DNA of 53,532 nt from Chara braunii (GCA_003427395.1 BFEA01000262.1:1592545-1646076); one strand, 5' to 3'. Positions 41,530-51,497 are shown, counted from the first letter of the stretch. A program made the numbers and translations. The notes: generated by a model not told the origin, from the letters alone.

Positions 41530-41744
41530 ATGTTGCCGTTCTTAGGAAATCCGCTACTCGCACAGCCATTATGTTTTGACCAGACTTCTAGAGGAGGGAG
41601 TGCCTTACCATAAATTTAAGGTGAAGGACAGGTGGCTGCGGCTTGCCGAGTGGCTGTTTTTAGGAAGGAAGCATACAGAGAAGATTAGCATGGCCCCTGT
41701 GCAAGTACGAAACGCATATATGGAGAGATGGTCCAAAAAAAAAA
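41530..41744 (+). pseudogene. LINE fragment fused to the 3' part of U6 snRNA with poly(A)
   Basis: LINE C-terminal sequence (LLEEGVPYHKFKVKDRWLRL, also found at 37870-37910) runs to about 41671 and switches directly to U6 sequence: CATACAGAGAAGATTAGCAT and GGCCCCTGTGCAAG (41672-41705), then GGAGAGATGGTCC and ten A (41735-41744). The 5' half of U6 is absent. Such fusions arise when a LINE reverse transcriptase switches template onto U6 RNA. Confidence 0.8.
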
Positions 41745-42102
41745 CACACACGAAATCAGAGGCAAGGCTAGAGAAGAATGATTTTAGCGGATTGGAGGAG
41801 CAAGAGGGGCAACAGCAGCAAGGTTGTCACAGCAGGTGTCTGGTCTTCAGACATATGAGTGCTCGAGGTTTGCGGCTGGTTACGCTCCAGATCACACTCT
41901 GCCTCGTCGCATGGAGAGAATACCATGAATAAAATAATTCAAGACCACAGAAGGTCCCAGTTGGTGCACGGTACTCAACTTTCCCTGGCCTATACCCGTG
42001 GCTTAGTGCCTGTTTAGCCTGTGGGAGCACAGCCTGTGGGAGCAGGGAGTTGGCCTGGTCTCACAGTAGATCCGCGCCAGCGGCCAGTGGGTCTAGTTTC
42101 TA

Positions 42103-42152
42103 TTTTTTTGGACCGTATCTCCATTGATGCGTGTCATCCTTGCGCAGGGGCC

Positions 42153-42184
<32 letters not shown>

Positions 42185-42202
42185 ACAGATGTCCCGAAGG
42201 AC
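42103..42202 (-). ncRNA. U6: Full-length U6 snRNA copy, A-tailed (probably a processed pseudogene)
   Basis: The minus strand from 42202 reads GTCCTTCGGGACATCTG, then AATTGGAACGATACAGAGAA, the ACAGAGA-box region, GATTAGCATGGCCCCTGCGC, AAGGATGACACGC and ends GGAGATACGGTCC. It is a near-complete, plant-type U6 with the 5' stem-loop intact. It lacks the oligo(T) Pol III terminator and instead ends in seven A. No TATA box is visible 25-30 bp upstream. That favours a reverse-transcribed copy over an active gene. Confidence 0.88.
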
Positions 42203-42654
42203 AGGTCTGGTAGTCTTCTTTCCATCACTGATTGGTAATCATGTCGATAAAGGTATTTCCTCAGCAACTGTTCCCTCTTTTTTTTTTTTGGATTAGACTC
42301 GTATTGAATCCTCCTTCCCCTTTCACCCCCCCTCAGACTTCCCTAATCCCTTCCCACCCCATGCCCTCTCCCTAATGGAAGTACTGACATAAGGACTATG
42401 GCCGAATCCTGGCGCCGCCCGGGTAACGGCCATAGTACCTTGCCCGCAAGCGACCAATGGCAGGATGTGGAGAGGGAAAACGACAAGCAAGATGCAAGCA
42501 GGATTCAAGGGAGGAGAAGCTTCTGGCAGAATGGGACGACTTTCTGGTTCGTATCATTGAGAGATAGCTGGGGGAGGAAGGAACCAGGATGTTAAAGTTG
42601 ATATTTGGCACCTGATAGTGGGGCGAAGAGGTTCCCTCCCCTGTTTTTTCTTTT

Positions 42655-42830
42655 TACCTGCTCAGCCAATCCTCTGGAATCCAGAGCAATCAATGCTGGC
42701 AGGGAAACTTCTTTCCCGATATCCTTCATTTTCATTCTGCAGGAGGAGAGGACTGTCATCAGCAACACCCTTCAGCACCCTGCTCAGTTAATCCTCTGGA
42801 AATCCAGAGTAATCAATGTTGGCAGGCTTT
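42655..42830. repeat. Direct repeat, about 52-bp units
   Basis: CCTGCTCAGCCAATCCTCTGGAAT... (42657) recurs at 42778 as CCTGCTCAGTTAATCCTCTG. Both continue through ATCCAGAG...CAATG(C/T)TGGCAGG and lead into TTTC(C/A)GATAT. Flanking sequence (42210-42650) holds no recognised gene. Confidence 0.7.
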
Positions 42831-42904
42831 TTTCAGATATTCTGTCATGTTTTCTGTTTCCTGATTCATCTTGTTCCATTCTGTAAAAAAAAAAAAAAAA
42901 AAAA

Positions 42905-43590
42905 GGTAAAGCACATAGACAGAAAAGGGGGAGGAGGGGGTCGGTTGAATAGCACTGGGGTAACGTGGTTTTGATTGTATTGACTTTCAAATTATCCTAA
43001 TTCGTTCTAAATTCTTACGATTTTGTTGTTCTCGGTTGCTTTTGGTGGTCTTGAGAATGCTTTTGGATTCTGGGTAGTTCTTGCAACTCACTTTAGGCTT
43101 CTTTGATGCTGTTATTTTCGTGGATCTGCGGTTTTTCGATGCCAGAACGACGCTGGCAGGTGCTGGGGGGTTTGCCCTGTAACCTGTTGATAGCAGGAGC
43201 GTGAGGCCTAGTACAGAGATCTGGGGAGGCCTTGGGGCGGGCATTCCAAGGGAAAACCAATAGTTGCTGTCGGGACGACGCTGGCCGGAGCTGGGGTGAG
43301 TCATGTTGTCCTGTAACCTAGCAGGGTGGGGGCATGGGGCCTGGGAGAGTTCAGGAGGGAATAAGACAGTGTTAGAGAATTTTAGAGGGTTTTGTTAGGG
43401 ATTCCAGGGTTCTGAGCATTCAAAGGACTTCTGTGGCTTTTCTTTTTGACTTAATAACTGCTGCTTGAGTAGCCTACCAATAGGTCAGCAGTTATCCATG
43501 TCTGTCCTAAATTTTCCTGAACTCCTTAAATAGTTCTCTGATTGTTCTTAGGTGAAGCCAGGTAATGGCCCTGGTATTTCAAAAAAAGAG
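42905..43590 (+). repeat. Array repeat, copy c
   Basis: Units begin near 43139 and 43275, with GACGCTGGC(A/C)GG, CCTGTAACCT and GAGGCCTAGTA/GGGCCTGGGAGAG blocks. It closes with GTGAAGCCAGGTAATGGCCC (43553) and seven A. It is closely collinear with copy a (both have CAGGAGC(A/G)TGAGGCCT and GGGCATTCCAAGGGA). The hairpin tail is missing here. Confidence 0.7.
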
Positions 43591-43599
43591 GAAAGGGGG

Positions 43600-44100
43600 G
43601 GAGCTAGAACGGGAGGATGGGAGGTAGTAAGGGGGCTCTCAACAGGGGAGGGGTCGTTTGTTACGGTATGTAGGTTAGAAGGACAATGCTGGGACGACAT
43701 AGGCCGGTGCTGAAGTTTTTGCTCTGTGACCTAGGGGGAGCTTGAGGCCTGTGGAGTTATGCCGAGGGTGGAAGGCATAACCAGACCGTCCGACGTAGCT
43801 GGCGCCGGGGTATTAACCCTGTAACCTGGTGTCAGGGGCTTGCCGCTAAGGGAGAAGTCGAAGGAGGAAGGCACTTCCTGTCCGTCAGAACTAGGTTGGT
43901 CAGTACTGGGGTAGGTTGTGGTGCCCTGTTAGTCTGTTACCCTAGCAGAAGGGGGTATGAGATCAAGTGAGTTTTGGTACGAGGACTGAAAGCCTGGACC
44001 AGCATTTTGTCTGTTGAGCGGGGGAGTTTTGGATAGTAGGTGGGTTCAGTTTTAAACCTCCGCTCTCATATTTTTTCAAGCTTCTTCAGGCATTTTCTGA
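43600..44100 (+). repeat. Array repeat, copy d, more diverged
   Basis: Unit-like blocks occur near 43695, 43791 and 43904 (GACGACATAGGCCGGTGCTG; CCTGTAACCTGGTG; GGTCAGTACTGGGGTAGG). The same order of motifs is seen with heavier decay. No 3' signature follows. Confidence 0.5.
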
Positions 44101-44430
44101 ACTTCAGCCTATCCCATGAGGTCTTTTGTCTAAGGCAAGGGCACTAGCTGAGACTCTCCATTTTTTTCAAGTTGTCCGTAATTTACGAAGATCAACGGCC
44201 AAGAACAACGGATCTCATCTACACTAACAAAAAAAGGAACGACTGGATCTTTGTAAGCGGGAAGTCTCCCCCCTATCCTTACCCCCACCCCCCCTCGCTC
44301 CCTCTTCGTTGCTCTCTGATGAATCTCTGTTGATCTTCTTATTGGTGGCCAGAAATGAAAAACCTTTTGTGTCAAAGTGGAAAGGGGCAAAAAAAATTAA
44401 AACAACCCAGATGAGAATAAGGAGGACAGA

Positions 44431-45590
44431 ATGACTACAACGACCTTTCGTTCACTCCAGATACAAGGCACCAAGCCTCTACTCAGGGAATTGCATCATC
44501 CCTTCACGACGGATACCTCTCCGGCTGTTACCATGACGACGATCTGCTCATATGCAGCAGAATATTTTTCTGATCTTTTGACGACAGTCAGACCAGCGGA
44601 CTCCTTTGACTCTGATTTGACAGTCTCTTCTTCCTTCAGGGATCGAACTCGGGTCTGGCTGGCCACGGTAGGCAAACTGGAGTTTAGACAGGCCATTCAC
44701 TGTGGAGGAGCTTCACCATGCAGTGAAACAGATGTCAACCAGGAAGTGCCCAGGTTTGGATGGGCTTCCAGTGTAGTTATACGTCGCCACGTGTGATACT
44801 ACAGGGCTGCTGTTAACAGAGATGTCGAACTACGTTGCTAATGAAGGTAAGCTTCCCAAGGGTCTTCTAAAGGGCATTATCACACTGTTATACAAAAAAG
44901 GAGACAAAAAGTAAATCCGTAACAGGCACCTTATCTCATTACTGAATGTAGCATACAAAATGTTGGCGAAAGCCCTGGCCATAACATTGGGCACCTCCCT
45001 GATTTGGTTGGCCCGGAGCAAGGCGCCTTCGCAAAGGGAAAACCTAATTTTGAAAATATTCCAGCTACAATTCAGGCCGTAGAAATCATCAGCGTGGAGA
45101 AGAGAGAAGTGGCTGTCTTGTTACTCGACATGGAGAAAGCCTACGATAAAGTAGGCTGGGCTTTTGTGGCCACCTCTCGCTCTCATATGGGCTTCGGGCC
45201 AACATTCTACAAACTAGTAAAGACCATGTACTCGCGAGCTTCGGCAATGGTCAATGTTAATGGCTGCCTGTCTAGGGCAATGAAACTAACCAGATCTCCT
45301 CGGCAAGGCTGTCCTCTCGCACCACTGTTGTTCATGCTACAATTCGAGCTTTTTGGAGGTCCTACCGGATAATATCCGTCATAATGAAAGTATCAAAGGT
45401 CTGAGCATCTCCCCCTCCTTTCAATGGAAAGGAGGGGCGACCGCCGATGACCTCGCAATCACGTGCGAAAACAAGGTGGAGTCAGTATCAGCATTACGGA
45501 CTGCTTTAGACGAATATTGCCTGCTATCCGAGGCCTCGATCAACTGGAACAAATCGGCGGTGCTTGTTCCGGAAACCTTCTTATATCAGC
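44431..45590 (+). pseudogene. LINE family 1 remnant, RT region
   Basis: The blocks read AAEYFSDLLTTVRPADSFDS, EELHHAVKQMSTRKCPGLDG, LPKGLLKGIITLLYKKGDKK, HLISLLNVAYKMLAKALAIT, VAVLLLDMEKAYDKVGWAF, SPRQGCPLAPLLFMLQFEL, then GATADDLAITCENKVES (the ADD catalytic pair retained) and EASINWNKSAVLVPE. Frameshifts occur near 44710, 44990 and 45360, with one stop near 44913. Both ends are truncated; the 3' break at 45594 joins minus-strand array repeat. Confidence 0.85.
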
Positions 45591-45593
45591 TAT

Positions 45594-45985
45594 TTTGGCC
45601 TCCTAATCCTAGAACAACTTCTATCTCTCCCTGTATCAGAACATTGTCCCTCAGAGACAAAACCAATCTAACCAACATCAATCCTAGCTGATCTCTTCTC
45701 GCCTTCTCACAGCCCCCCCCGGTTCACCACTGGATTGCCTTCCTCCCTCAGCAAACCCCAGATCTCTCTACAAGGCCTCACACTCCTGCCATTTACAGGT
45801 TACATGGCAACGCCCCAGCTCCGGCCAGCGTCGTTCCGACTTCGACAAACCAGGGGCACAGAACAGAGCAACTCAGTAGATATCAGTCCAGGTTCAATCA
45901 TTTCTGAAGTCCTATATCCCGAATGTGGAAGAAGATTAGATGCTGCCAAACTTTCAGAACACCAAAAAAGCTTAATATAACATGA
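45594..45985 (-). repeat. Array repeat, minus strand, copy e
   Basis: CTCTACAAGGCCTCACACTC, AGGTTACATGGCAACGCCCC and AGCTCCGGCCAGCGTCGTTC (45762-45836) are the reverse complement of one array unit. The 5' side CTCCTAATCCTAGAACAACT matches 46068-46090. It ends near a (GAT)n stretch at 45993-46013. Confidence 0.65.
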
Positions 45986-46064
45986 ATCAGATGGATGATG
46001 ATGATGATGATCATTATGATTAGTGTGTAAAAAATATAGAAGACTATGCTATAACAGCACTTCT

Positions 46065-46480
46065 GGCCTCAGAATCCTAGAACATCTTCCAGCCCTCCCT
46101 ACACAAAGACATTACATCCCAGAGACAATGCCCTCCTAACCAATATCAACCATAGCTGACCTGTTCTTGCCACCTAGACTAACCCTTGCCCCATAGGTTG
46201 TCAAGGCAGCCCCCCCGGTTCATCACTGGATTGCCTTCCTCCCTCGGAAAATCCCCAGATCTCTCTACATGGCTTCACACTCCTGCCAATTGCAGGTTAC
46301 AGCGCAACCCCCCAGCTCCAGCCAGCGTCGTTCTGGCATCGCCGAACCAGGGGTAAAAACAAAGCAACTTTGTAAATATCGGTCCAGATTCGACCATCTG
46401 TGAAATCCTATATCCCGAATAAGGAAGGAGGCCCGATACAGCCGAGAATTATAGAACACCAGAAAGCATGATATAACATG
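46065..46480 (-). repeat. Array repeat, minus strand, copy f (tandem with e)
   Basis: AGAATCCTAGAACATCTTCC through CAATTGCAGGTTACAGCGCA and AGCTCCAGCCAGCGTCGTTC repeats copy e with a period of about 480 bp, including the terminal GATGATGATGATAATGATGA. Two adjacent copies in the same orientation suggest local duplication. Confidence 0.65.
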
Positions 46481-46954
46481 GATGATGATGATAATGATGA
46501 TAATTTTTTATTTTTTTTTTAATCCATGAGCAAACAATCATATATTTTATATAGAGGGAAAGCCAGCTGTCACCTAGGATTACAAAAGGATTACAAAAAC
46601 CAGGTAAGCTTAGCATAGCTTAATTAGTGTGTTCACCAAAATTAGTCTCCCCCCTCCCCTCCTTTCCCTTTGTCCCAAAGCTAGCTCCGCTGAAACGGAT
46701 TACCCAGATTGCAGGTAACCCATCATAGCCCCAACCTGGGACAGTCCCCCCTTCCCCCCCCCTTCTCCCTCAAAGGCATACAGTTCCCTCCCAAAGTATG
46801 CCTCTGTCCACCACTTACCCTAATCTGCCCCCGACGGTGTGAGTACCCCCACCCCATCTCCAGAATAGGGCAATCCCCTAAGTCTGCCCACACCCCCTTC
46901 AGGACAATCACCTCCCACCTTGTGAAGCCCCTGCGAAGTAGAGCTCTCCACCTC

Positions 46955-46992
<38 letters not shown>

Positions 46993-47618
46993 ACCCTCCT
47001 CAAGATTAAACCATCTATACACCTGGAGGAGCACCCGATTTGAAAATTTTCAGTGAAGAATAAAAGCACGAGGAATTTTGAAGTCTAGAATTCTGACAAA
47101 TATTAATTAAAATTCGATTTAATACTATAGAAATTGCCACGGAGAATAGTAGAGAATAGTATAGAAGCTCTGACATGAAACACCTGTCTCCAGATTGACG
47201 AGCTAAGCAATTAATTAAGGTTAATTAATTGTTATTGATTATCTCCAGATTGAAGAAATAGGAGGATTAATATATTGTTATTGATTAATCAGAAATTCCA
47301 GGTATATAAGAATACCCTTGAGGTGAGCTTGACGTGGATACAAAGGTAAGGATAATCAGGCATATATTCTGAATATTAAATAAGGATGATAATATTTAGA
47401 TGTTAGTTGGGAAAATAATTAAGAATTATTATTTTGATGATGAGCCTAGAGAGTTAGATAGTTAATTGTTGGGTGGAAGATGGCCCAATTAAAAGGCAGA
47501 TAAAAGGTCAGTGCAGTATTATGTTAGAAAATGAAAGGAAAAGAAAGATCATGGTGGGGGAACCATCCCCCCTCAATACGCCCCTACTCACTTAGCTAAG
47601 TATAAGATGATGATAACG
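46480..47618. other. No gene; (C)36 run and AT-rich stretch
   Basis: A pure C run spans 46957-46992. 47060-47590 is AT-rich with ATTAATT and GTTATTGATTA phrases (47210-47290, partly repeated). No open frame or element end is recognised. Confidence 0.6.
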
Positions 47619-47619
47619 A

Positions 47620-47651
<32 letters not shown>

Positions 47652-47660
47652 ATGATAATT
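47619..47660. repeat. (GCT)n(GAT)n microsatellite
   Basis: Seven or more GCT triplets are followed by GAT triplets. The Gln/His-rich open frame on the minus strand comes from this repeat. Confidence 0.95.
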
Positions 47661-48057
47661 GATGAAAAACAAAACTCCTGATAGTGAAGAAAACGCAGAT
47701 GATAATGATGTCCCTAGCGAAGATCCTTTGAGATTATCATCCACATTCGCAAAGTAACAGCATAGGATATAGTAGTTCGCGATCACTTCCTGCTGCGCAT
47801 TTAACACTCTCGTCATCCCGCTTGCACTTTTCCTCCTATCAGATCTCCCGCCCAGATGATGGTCCAGATTGGATACGAGAGGAGCATTTCACTCCCTGAC
47901 CTCCAGAGCGTACTCATGAGCACACCCGCCTTCCCCACCATGAGCCTGTCATGGCTGTGTCCAGCGACCATCACGGCGAGGTCTTCTCAGCAGCGGACTC
48001 AGCAGGTAATTTCAATAACCTGCGCATTCTCCAGACCGCTGCTGAGAATGCGCAGGA

Positions 48058-48245
48058 ATGTTGGGGAGGGGTGTTGACACTGTTGAGGAGTGTAGGGGAG
48101 GGGTGCTGAGGAGTGCAGGGTAGGGGTGTGGAAGGACGGAGGGGGGGTGGCGGTGTGTTGACGGATGTTGGGGAGGGGTGCAGGGGAGGGGTGTTGATGG
48201 ATGTAGGGGAGGGACGTTTAGGGGTGTAGGGGCGTAGAGGGATGT
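48058..48245 (+). repeat. G-rich minisatellite (GGGGAGGGGTG units)
   Basis: About 15 imperfect units of TGTNGGGGAGGGGTG type lie on the plus strand, with repeated G3-G7 runs that could form G-quadruplexes. Pro/His-rich open frames on the minus strand are artefacts. Confidence 0.9.
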
Positions 48246-48330
48246 TTTTTTTTTTTTTTTTGCCGGCACTGGGCAGGCGTCGGCCCCCATACGAAGTCTT
48301 ACGACTTTGCAGAGACCTGTGTTTTTGGTG
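48246..48330 (-). pseudogene. Short 23S rRNA fragment next to a poly(A) run
   Basis: The plus strand 48262-48325 reads GCCGGCACTGGGCAGGCGTC, then AGTCTTACGAC and AGACCTGTGTTTTTGG, the same organellar/bacterial-type 23S segment seen at 10858-10922. On the rRNA sense (minus) strand it is followed by about 16 A (T at 48246-48261). That looks like a reverse-transcribed, A-tailed rRNA piece. Confidence 0.75.
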
Positions 48331-48489
48331 GGGGGCCTTAGTCCTCACCATCCACAGCCCTCCACCGCTTGCACGTTTTTCAAAAGCGGGTGAGACGGAG
48401 GGAAAAGTGGTAGAATGGGGTTAGAGCGGGGGTAGCGGGGGGAAGAGTGGTGCTCTAACGGCACCCTACCCCGCTCTACCTGTCTTTCC

Positions 48490-49045
48490 CCCTTTCGTAG
48501 ACGTTACCAAAGGTATGGAGCTCAATCCTTCCTGCCCTCGACGTAACTGGGCATTAGAGACCACCTTGCGCCTCTGGATCGACTGTCCTTCCTCCCTCTG
48601 GATCTGGTCCTTCCTCCCTCTGGATCTGCTCCTTCCTCCCTCTGGATCTGGCAATGGTGGAGGAAGCATTGGTCTAAATTGGGTGGCCAGAATATCCCGT
48701 GGTCAGATTCTTGGATTCGGTCCGGGCTGTAGCACTGTTTCAATGACTTATGATTTAGGATGGGGGTACATTGCTCAGGTGTGCAGAGGAGTCATCATGC
48801 GGGTGATCTGGCACGCAGTGGCATGCAATCAGAAGCTGTTTCGGGATGAAACCTCGCACCCAGAATTGTTGAAATGGGCAATCAGGTCACAGATCAGATT
48901 GATCATTCTGGCTGATTGGCAGAGGAGAGGCCCTGTGTGCCAGTGTGTTGTTCCATCGCACATGGGCAGCAGGGGGACAACAATTGGCAAACGTCTCCCA
49001 GGACGGAAAAATGTCAGTGTGTTCTTGGCTACTTCCCCGACTTAG
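48490..49045 (+). pseudogene. LINE family 3 C-terminal fragment disrupted by a 22-bp triplication
   Basis: RLWIDCPSSLWIW (48568-48606) is the end of the zf-RVT finger. The 22-bp unit TCCTTCCTCCCTCTGGATCT(GG) is then present three times (48586-48651), shifting the frame. In the frame after the repeat, WQWWRKHWS follows, exactly what should come after LWIW. Downstream VIWHAVACNQKLFRDETSHP and LIILADWQRRGPV match the family-3 ending at 9627-10236. Confidence 0.75.
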
Positions 49046-49088
49046 GGGCTAGCCACCAAGGCTGGAGTGTCCGCTTCAGGCCTCCACA

Positions 49089-49302
49089 TTAAACCACCAC
49101 ACTTGGCCCAGCCATCGGCCGCGGCGCTTCGGAATCCCCGTTAACGCGCCGCGGCATTCGGGCTTCAGCCTACTGGACCGCATTGGCTGTAGGCCACAGC
49201 CAAAAAGAAAACAAAAAAGAGCGACGGCGGTTCGGTAGGACTTGGCGCGCAGGGTCCTGGGAGGCTCAGCTTCTATAGCTGGGCCAAGTACTGGTGGTTT
49301 AA
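49089..49302. mobile_element. TTAA-MITE, copy 3 (214 bp)
   Basis: TTAAACCACCACACTTGGCC (49089) mirrors GGCCAAGTACTGGTGGTTTA (49282-49301). The body (GCCGCGGCGC, CCGCATTGGCTGTAGGCCAC, GGACTTGGCGCGCAG) is collinear with copy 1. TTAA is present at both ends. Confidence 0.92.
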
Positions 49303-50024
49303 GGAACGGGTCTGCAATCTTTTACTCTGTCGACTTAGGCCGAGGCAGGGTAGGATTTCACGTTAGTGCTTTTTCTAGTGTAGGGTGTATTAATAAGGAA
49401 GCTCCAATGAGCTCTTGGAAGTTCGAAGAACTTGGGGTGATTCAATTAGTTTTCGGATCTTAAGGTTGCTAGCCAATTGGCTGGACTTGTTACCTGCACT
49501 TCAAGGTTATTTTGGAAGAGTTGCTCTGTTGGGCATGGGGTGCTAGACCCGGTTTCCAGTCTTAGGCCAAGTTGGGGAATGGCCCCAGTTTTTTTTCGTC
49601 AGACAGTCACACGGATTTTTCCGGCATATGGGTACGCCGGCCGGGTTAACTCGTCACTCGTGGAATAATGTATACTTAACCCGTTGCAGTCTTTGGATTT
49701 AACAAAGACATTGCCCCAGTTTTTCCTCCGGGTTGTTTGTGGGGTTTTCCCAGCCCGGAATTCCATTGGAAATATATGTTTACAATTTTTCCAAAAAAAA
49801 AAAAGAAAAAAGAACGAAAGAATGAGTACAAATCTTGCCACAGCGGGGCTTTGCTTGGCTGGAGAGCCTTGCTCAGCCTTAGCTGAGGCGAACTTTGAGA
49901 GGGACGCCGGCCCGGTTCCGGACACAGGTTTATAAAAAAGGTTGCTCCTTTTCCAGAAAAAGGAAAGGAAAACATCCTCGAACTTCGACCTGTGGACTAC
50001 TGATTCCGGTCCAAACATTTGCGA
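49303..50024. other. Unassigned, with a degenerate tail-like block
   Basis: GGTGCTAGACCCGGTTTCCAGTC at 49538-49560 resembles stem-loop 1 of the shared tail with broken pairing. T- and A-runs (49588-49595, 49793-49804) suggest further small inserts. No gene is recognised. Confidence 0.4.
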
Positions 50025-50103
50025 TTTTTTTTTTTTTTTTTTTTTTTTCAGGGGCCATGCTCATCTTCTCCCTAACGTTCCAATTGTCTCAAAAGTCTTT
50101 CTG
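50025..50103 (-). pseudogene. Truncated U6-like sequence with 24-nt A-tail
   Basis: On the minus strand, AATTGGAACGTTAGGGAGAA and GATGAGCATGGCCCCTG correspond to the middle of U6, then 24 A (T at 50025-50048). Several substitutions affect the ACAGAGA region (GTTAGGGAGA). It is an old reverse-transcribed, 3'-truncated copy. Confidence 0.75.
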
Positions 50104-51139
50104 AGTGTTTTTTATCCCCACTAGTGAGATGCGTTTTCCTTCGGAGTTTTTAAATGACCTATTTAAAAATTAAGAAATTGAAATTACGGTGGTTTAGGAT
50201 TTTCCATTTCCTTTCTTTGCACTTTTGAGGCCTAGTACACCATCATCTCTTCACCTCAACCCCCCCCCACCATTTTTCTCCCTCGCTTAAATGGTCCGAT
50301 GGACCACATATCAGATATTAAATCAGATATTACACTTTTTTTCTCAACGTTAAGATTGTTATTTGTATAATAGATTGTAATACTCATTTGTTTATTTATA
50401 AAAATAATTATTGCACTCATATTCATACTATATTCTACTTCGAGTATAATCACTTTCCCCCCCAAAAAAAGAAAAGGTACTATAAAATTGGGCAGATTTA
50501 CATATAGATGATATAGTACAGTAATCATTTCAAATATTTTAAAAATATATATTCATACTTATATAACATTCTCATCGCAATGCACTCGCTTCCTTTTTTA
50601 TAATTGTTATTGTTGTAATTTCCTCTCCTCTTTACATATTCCATATTGATTGCATTTTATATTATATTCTCATTCGGACATATTTCCAATAAATTTATTA
50701 AAAGATGATTTATTAATTTAATGATAAATATGTTTTCATTTATATTTCTACCTAGGCTGTTTTGCCGGGCGCCTGGGCACCCAACTTCCGCCCGGGTACA
50801 GGCCCAGGTGCCTGGCCGGGCATGATCCCTGGGCAGAGTTCTGGGCAGCCCCAGCGCAAAAAAAAGAACACAAATATAAAACAAAAAATTCCGGGAAAAA
50901 AATATGTTGTGTATAATTGAAATACAAACGACTTTTGGCCAAGGGTTCCATTATCATTCCTCACAGAATCGAAGATAAAAAAGAAAATAAAAAAGAAAAT
51001 AACAAAATCACACAAACGCACCCCCTTTTAAACGTCTTTAGCCCCTTTTAAACGAATTGATACCCCCTCTCCCCCCCTTGACATCCAACTCGCAAGAAAA
51101 GAGATGAGCCCGGATTTGGGGTCCTCTGGGAGAGCGCAG

Positions 51140-51184
<45 letters not shown>

Positions 51185-51259
51185 CACGCCCGACTACCCC
51201 GGGCGTCACGCCCAGGTGCTCGGCCGGGTGTGAGAATCTTCCTAGCTCATTCGGACATA
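50104..51259. other. AT-rich DNA with GC-rich islands; no gene
   Basis: 50763-50860 and 51183-51232 are GC-rich islands sharing GCCCAGGTGC(C/T)(T/C)GGCCGGG, set in 75-80% AT sequence. TCATTCGGACATATTTCCAA occurs at 50671 and 51249. A 41-nt A-run lies at 51141-51181. No open frame is credible. Confidence 0.6.
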
Positions 51260-51260
51260 T

Positions 51261-51418
51261 TTCCAATAATGATAAATATGTTTTTATTTATATTTCTAAT
51301 TATTAATGCATCCCTTTTTCTTTTAATTTGGACCATTATTTCCAATAATGATAAATATGTTTTTATTTATATTTCTATTTTTTACTGCATCCCTTTTTCT
51401 TTTAATTTGGACCATTTC
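51261..51418. repeat. 79-bp tandem duplication
   Basis: TTCCAATAATGATAAATATG starts both units (51261 and 51340). Both end TTTTAATTTGGACCATT. They differ at a few bases in the middle. Confidence 0.9.
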
Positions 51419-51459
51419 TAAATTTACCGTGTGTGGCTCATCCTTCCGTGCTGGCTACG

Positions 51460-51497
51460 ATGTATCGTTCTAATTTCAGCAGATGTCCAGCAAGGAC
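51460..51497 (-). pseudogene. U6 5'-end fragment, diverged
   Basis: The minus strand reads GTCCTTGCTGGACATCTGCT and GAAATTAGAACGATACATC, matching the U6 5' stem-loop and following 20 nt, with the tetraloop changed. It stops before the ACAGAGA box. Confidence 0.65.

Noticed and set aside
42103-42202. Active U6 gene
   Set aside because: There is no oligo(T) terminator, an A-tail is present and no TATA box lies at the expected distance upstream. It is annotated as a probable processed copy instead.
46709-47056. Poly-Pro and poly-Gly open frames
   Set aside because: They are produced by the (C)36 run at 46957-46992.
48058-48245. Telomere-like G-rich repeat
   Set aside because: The units are irregular GGGGAGGGGTG, not a plant or algal telomere heptamer.
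50256-50528. 90-aa minus-strand frame and other frames in the AT-rich end
   Set aside because: They are low-complexity Ile/Asn/Lys compositions without domains, consistent with chance in AT-rich DNA.
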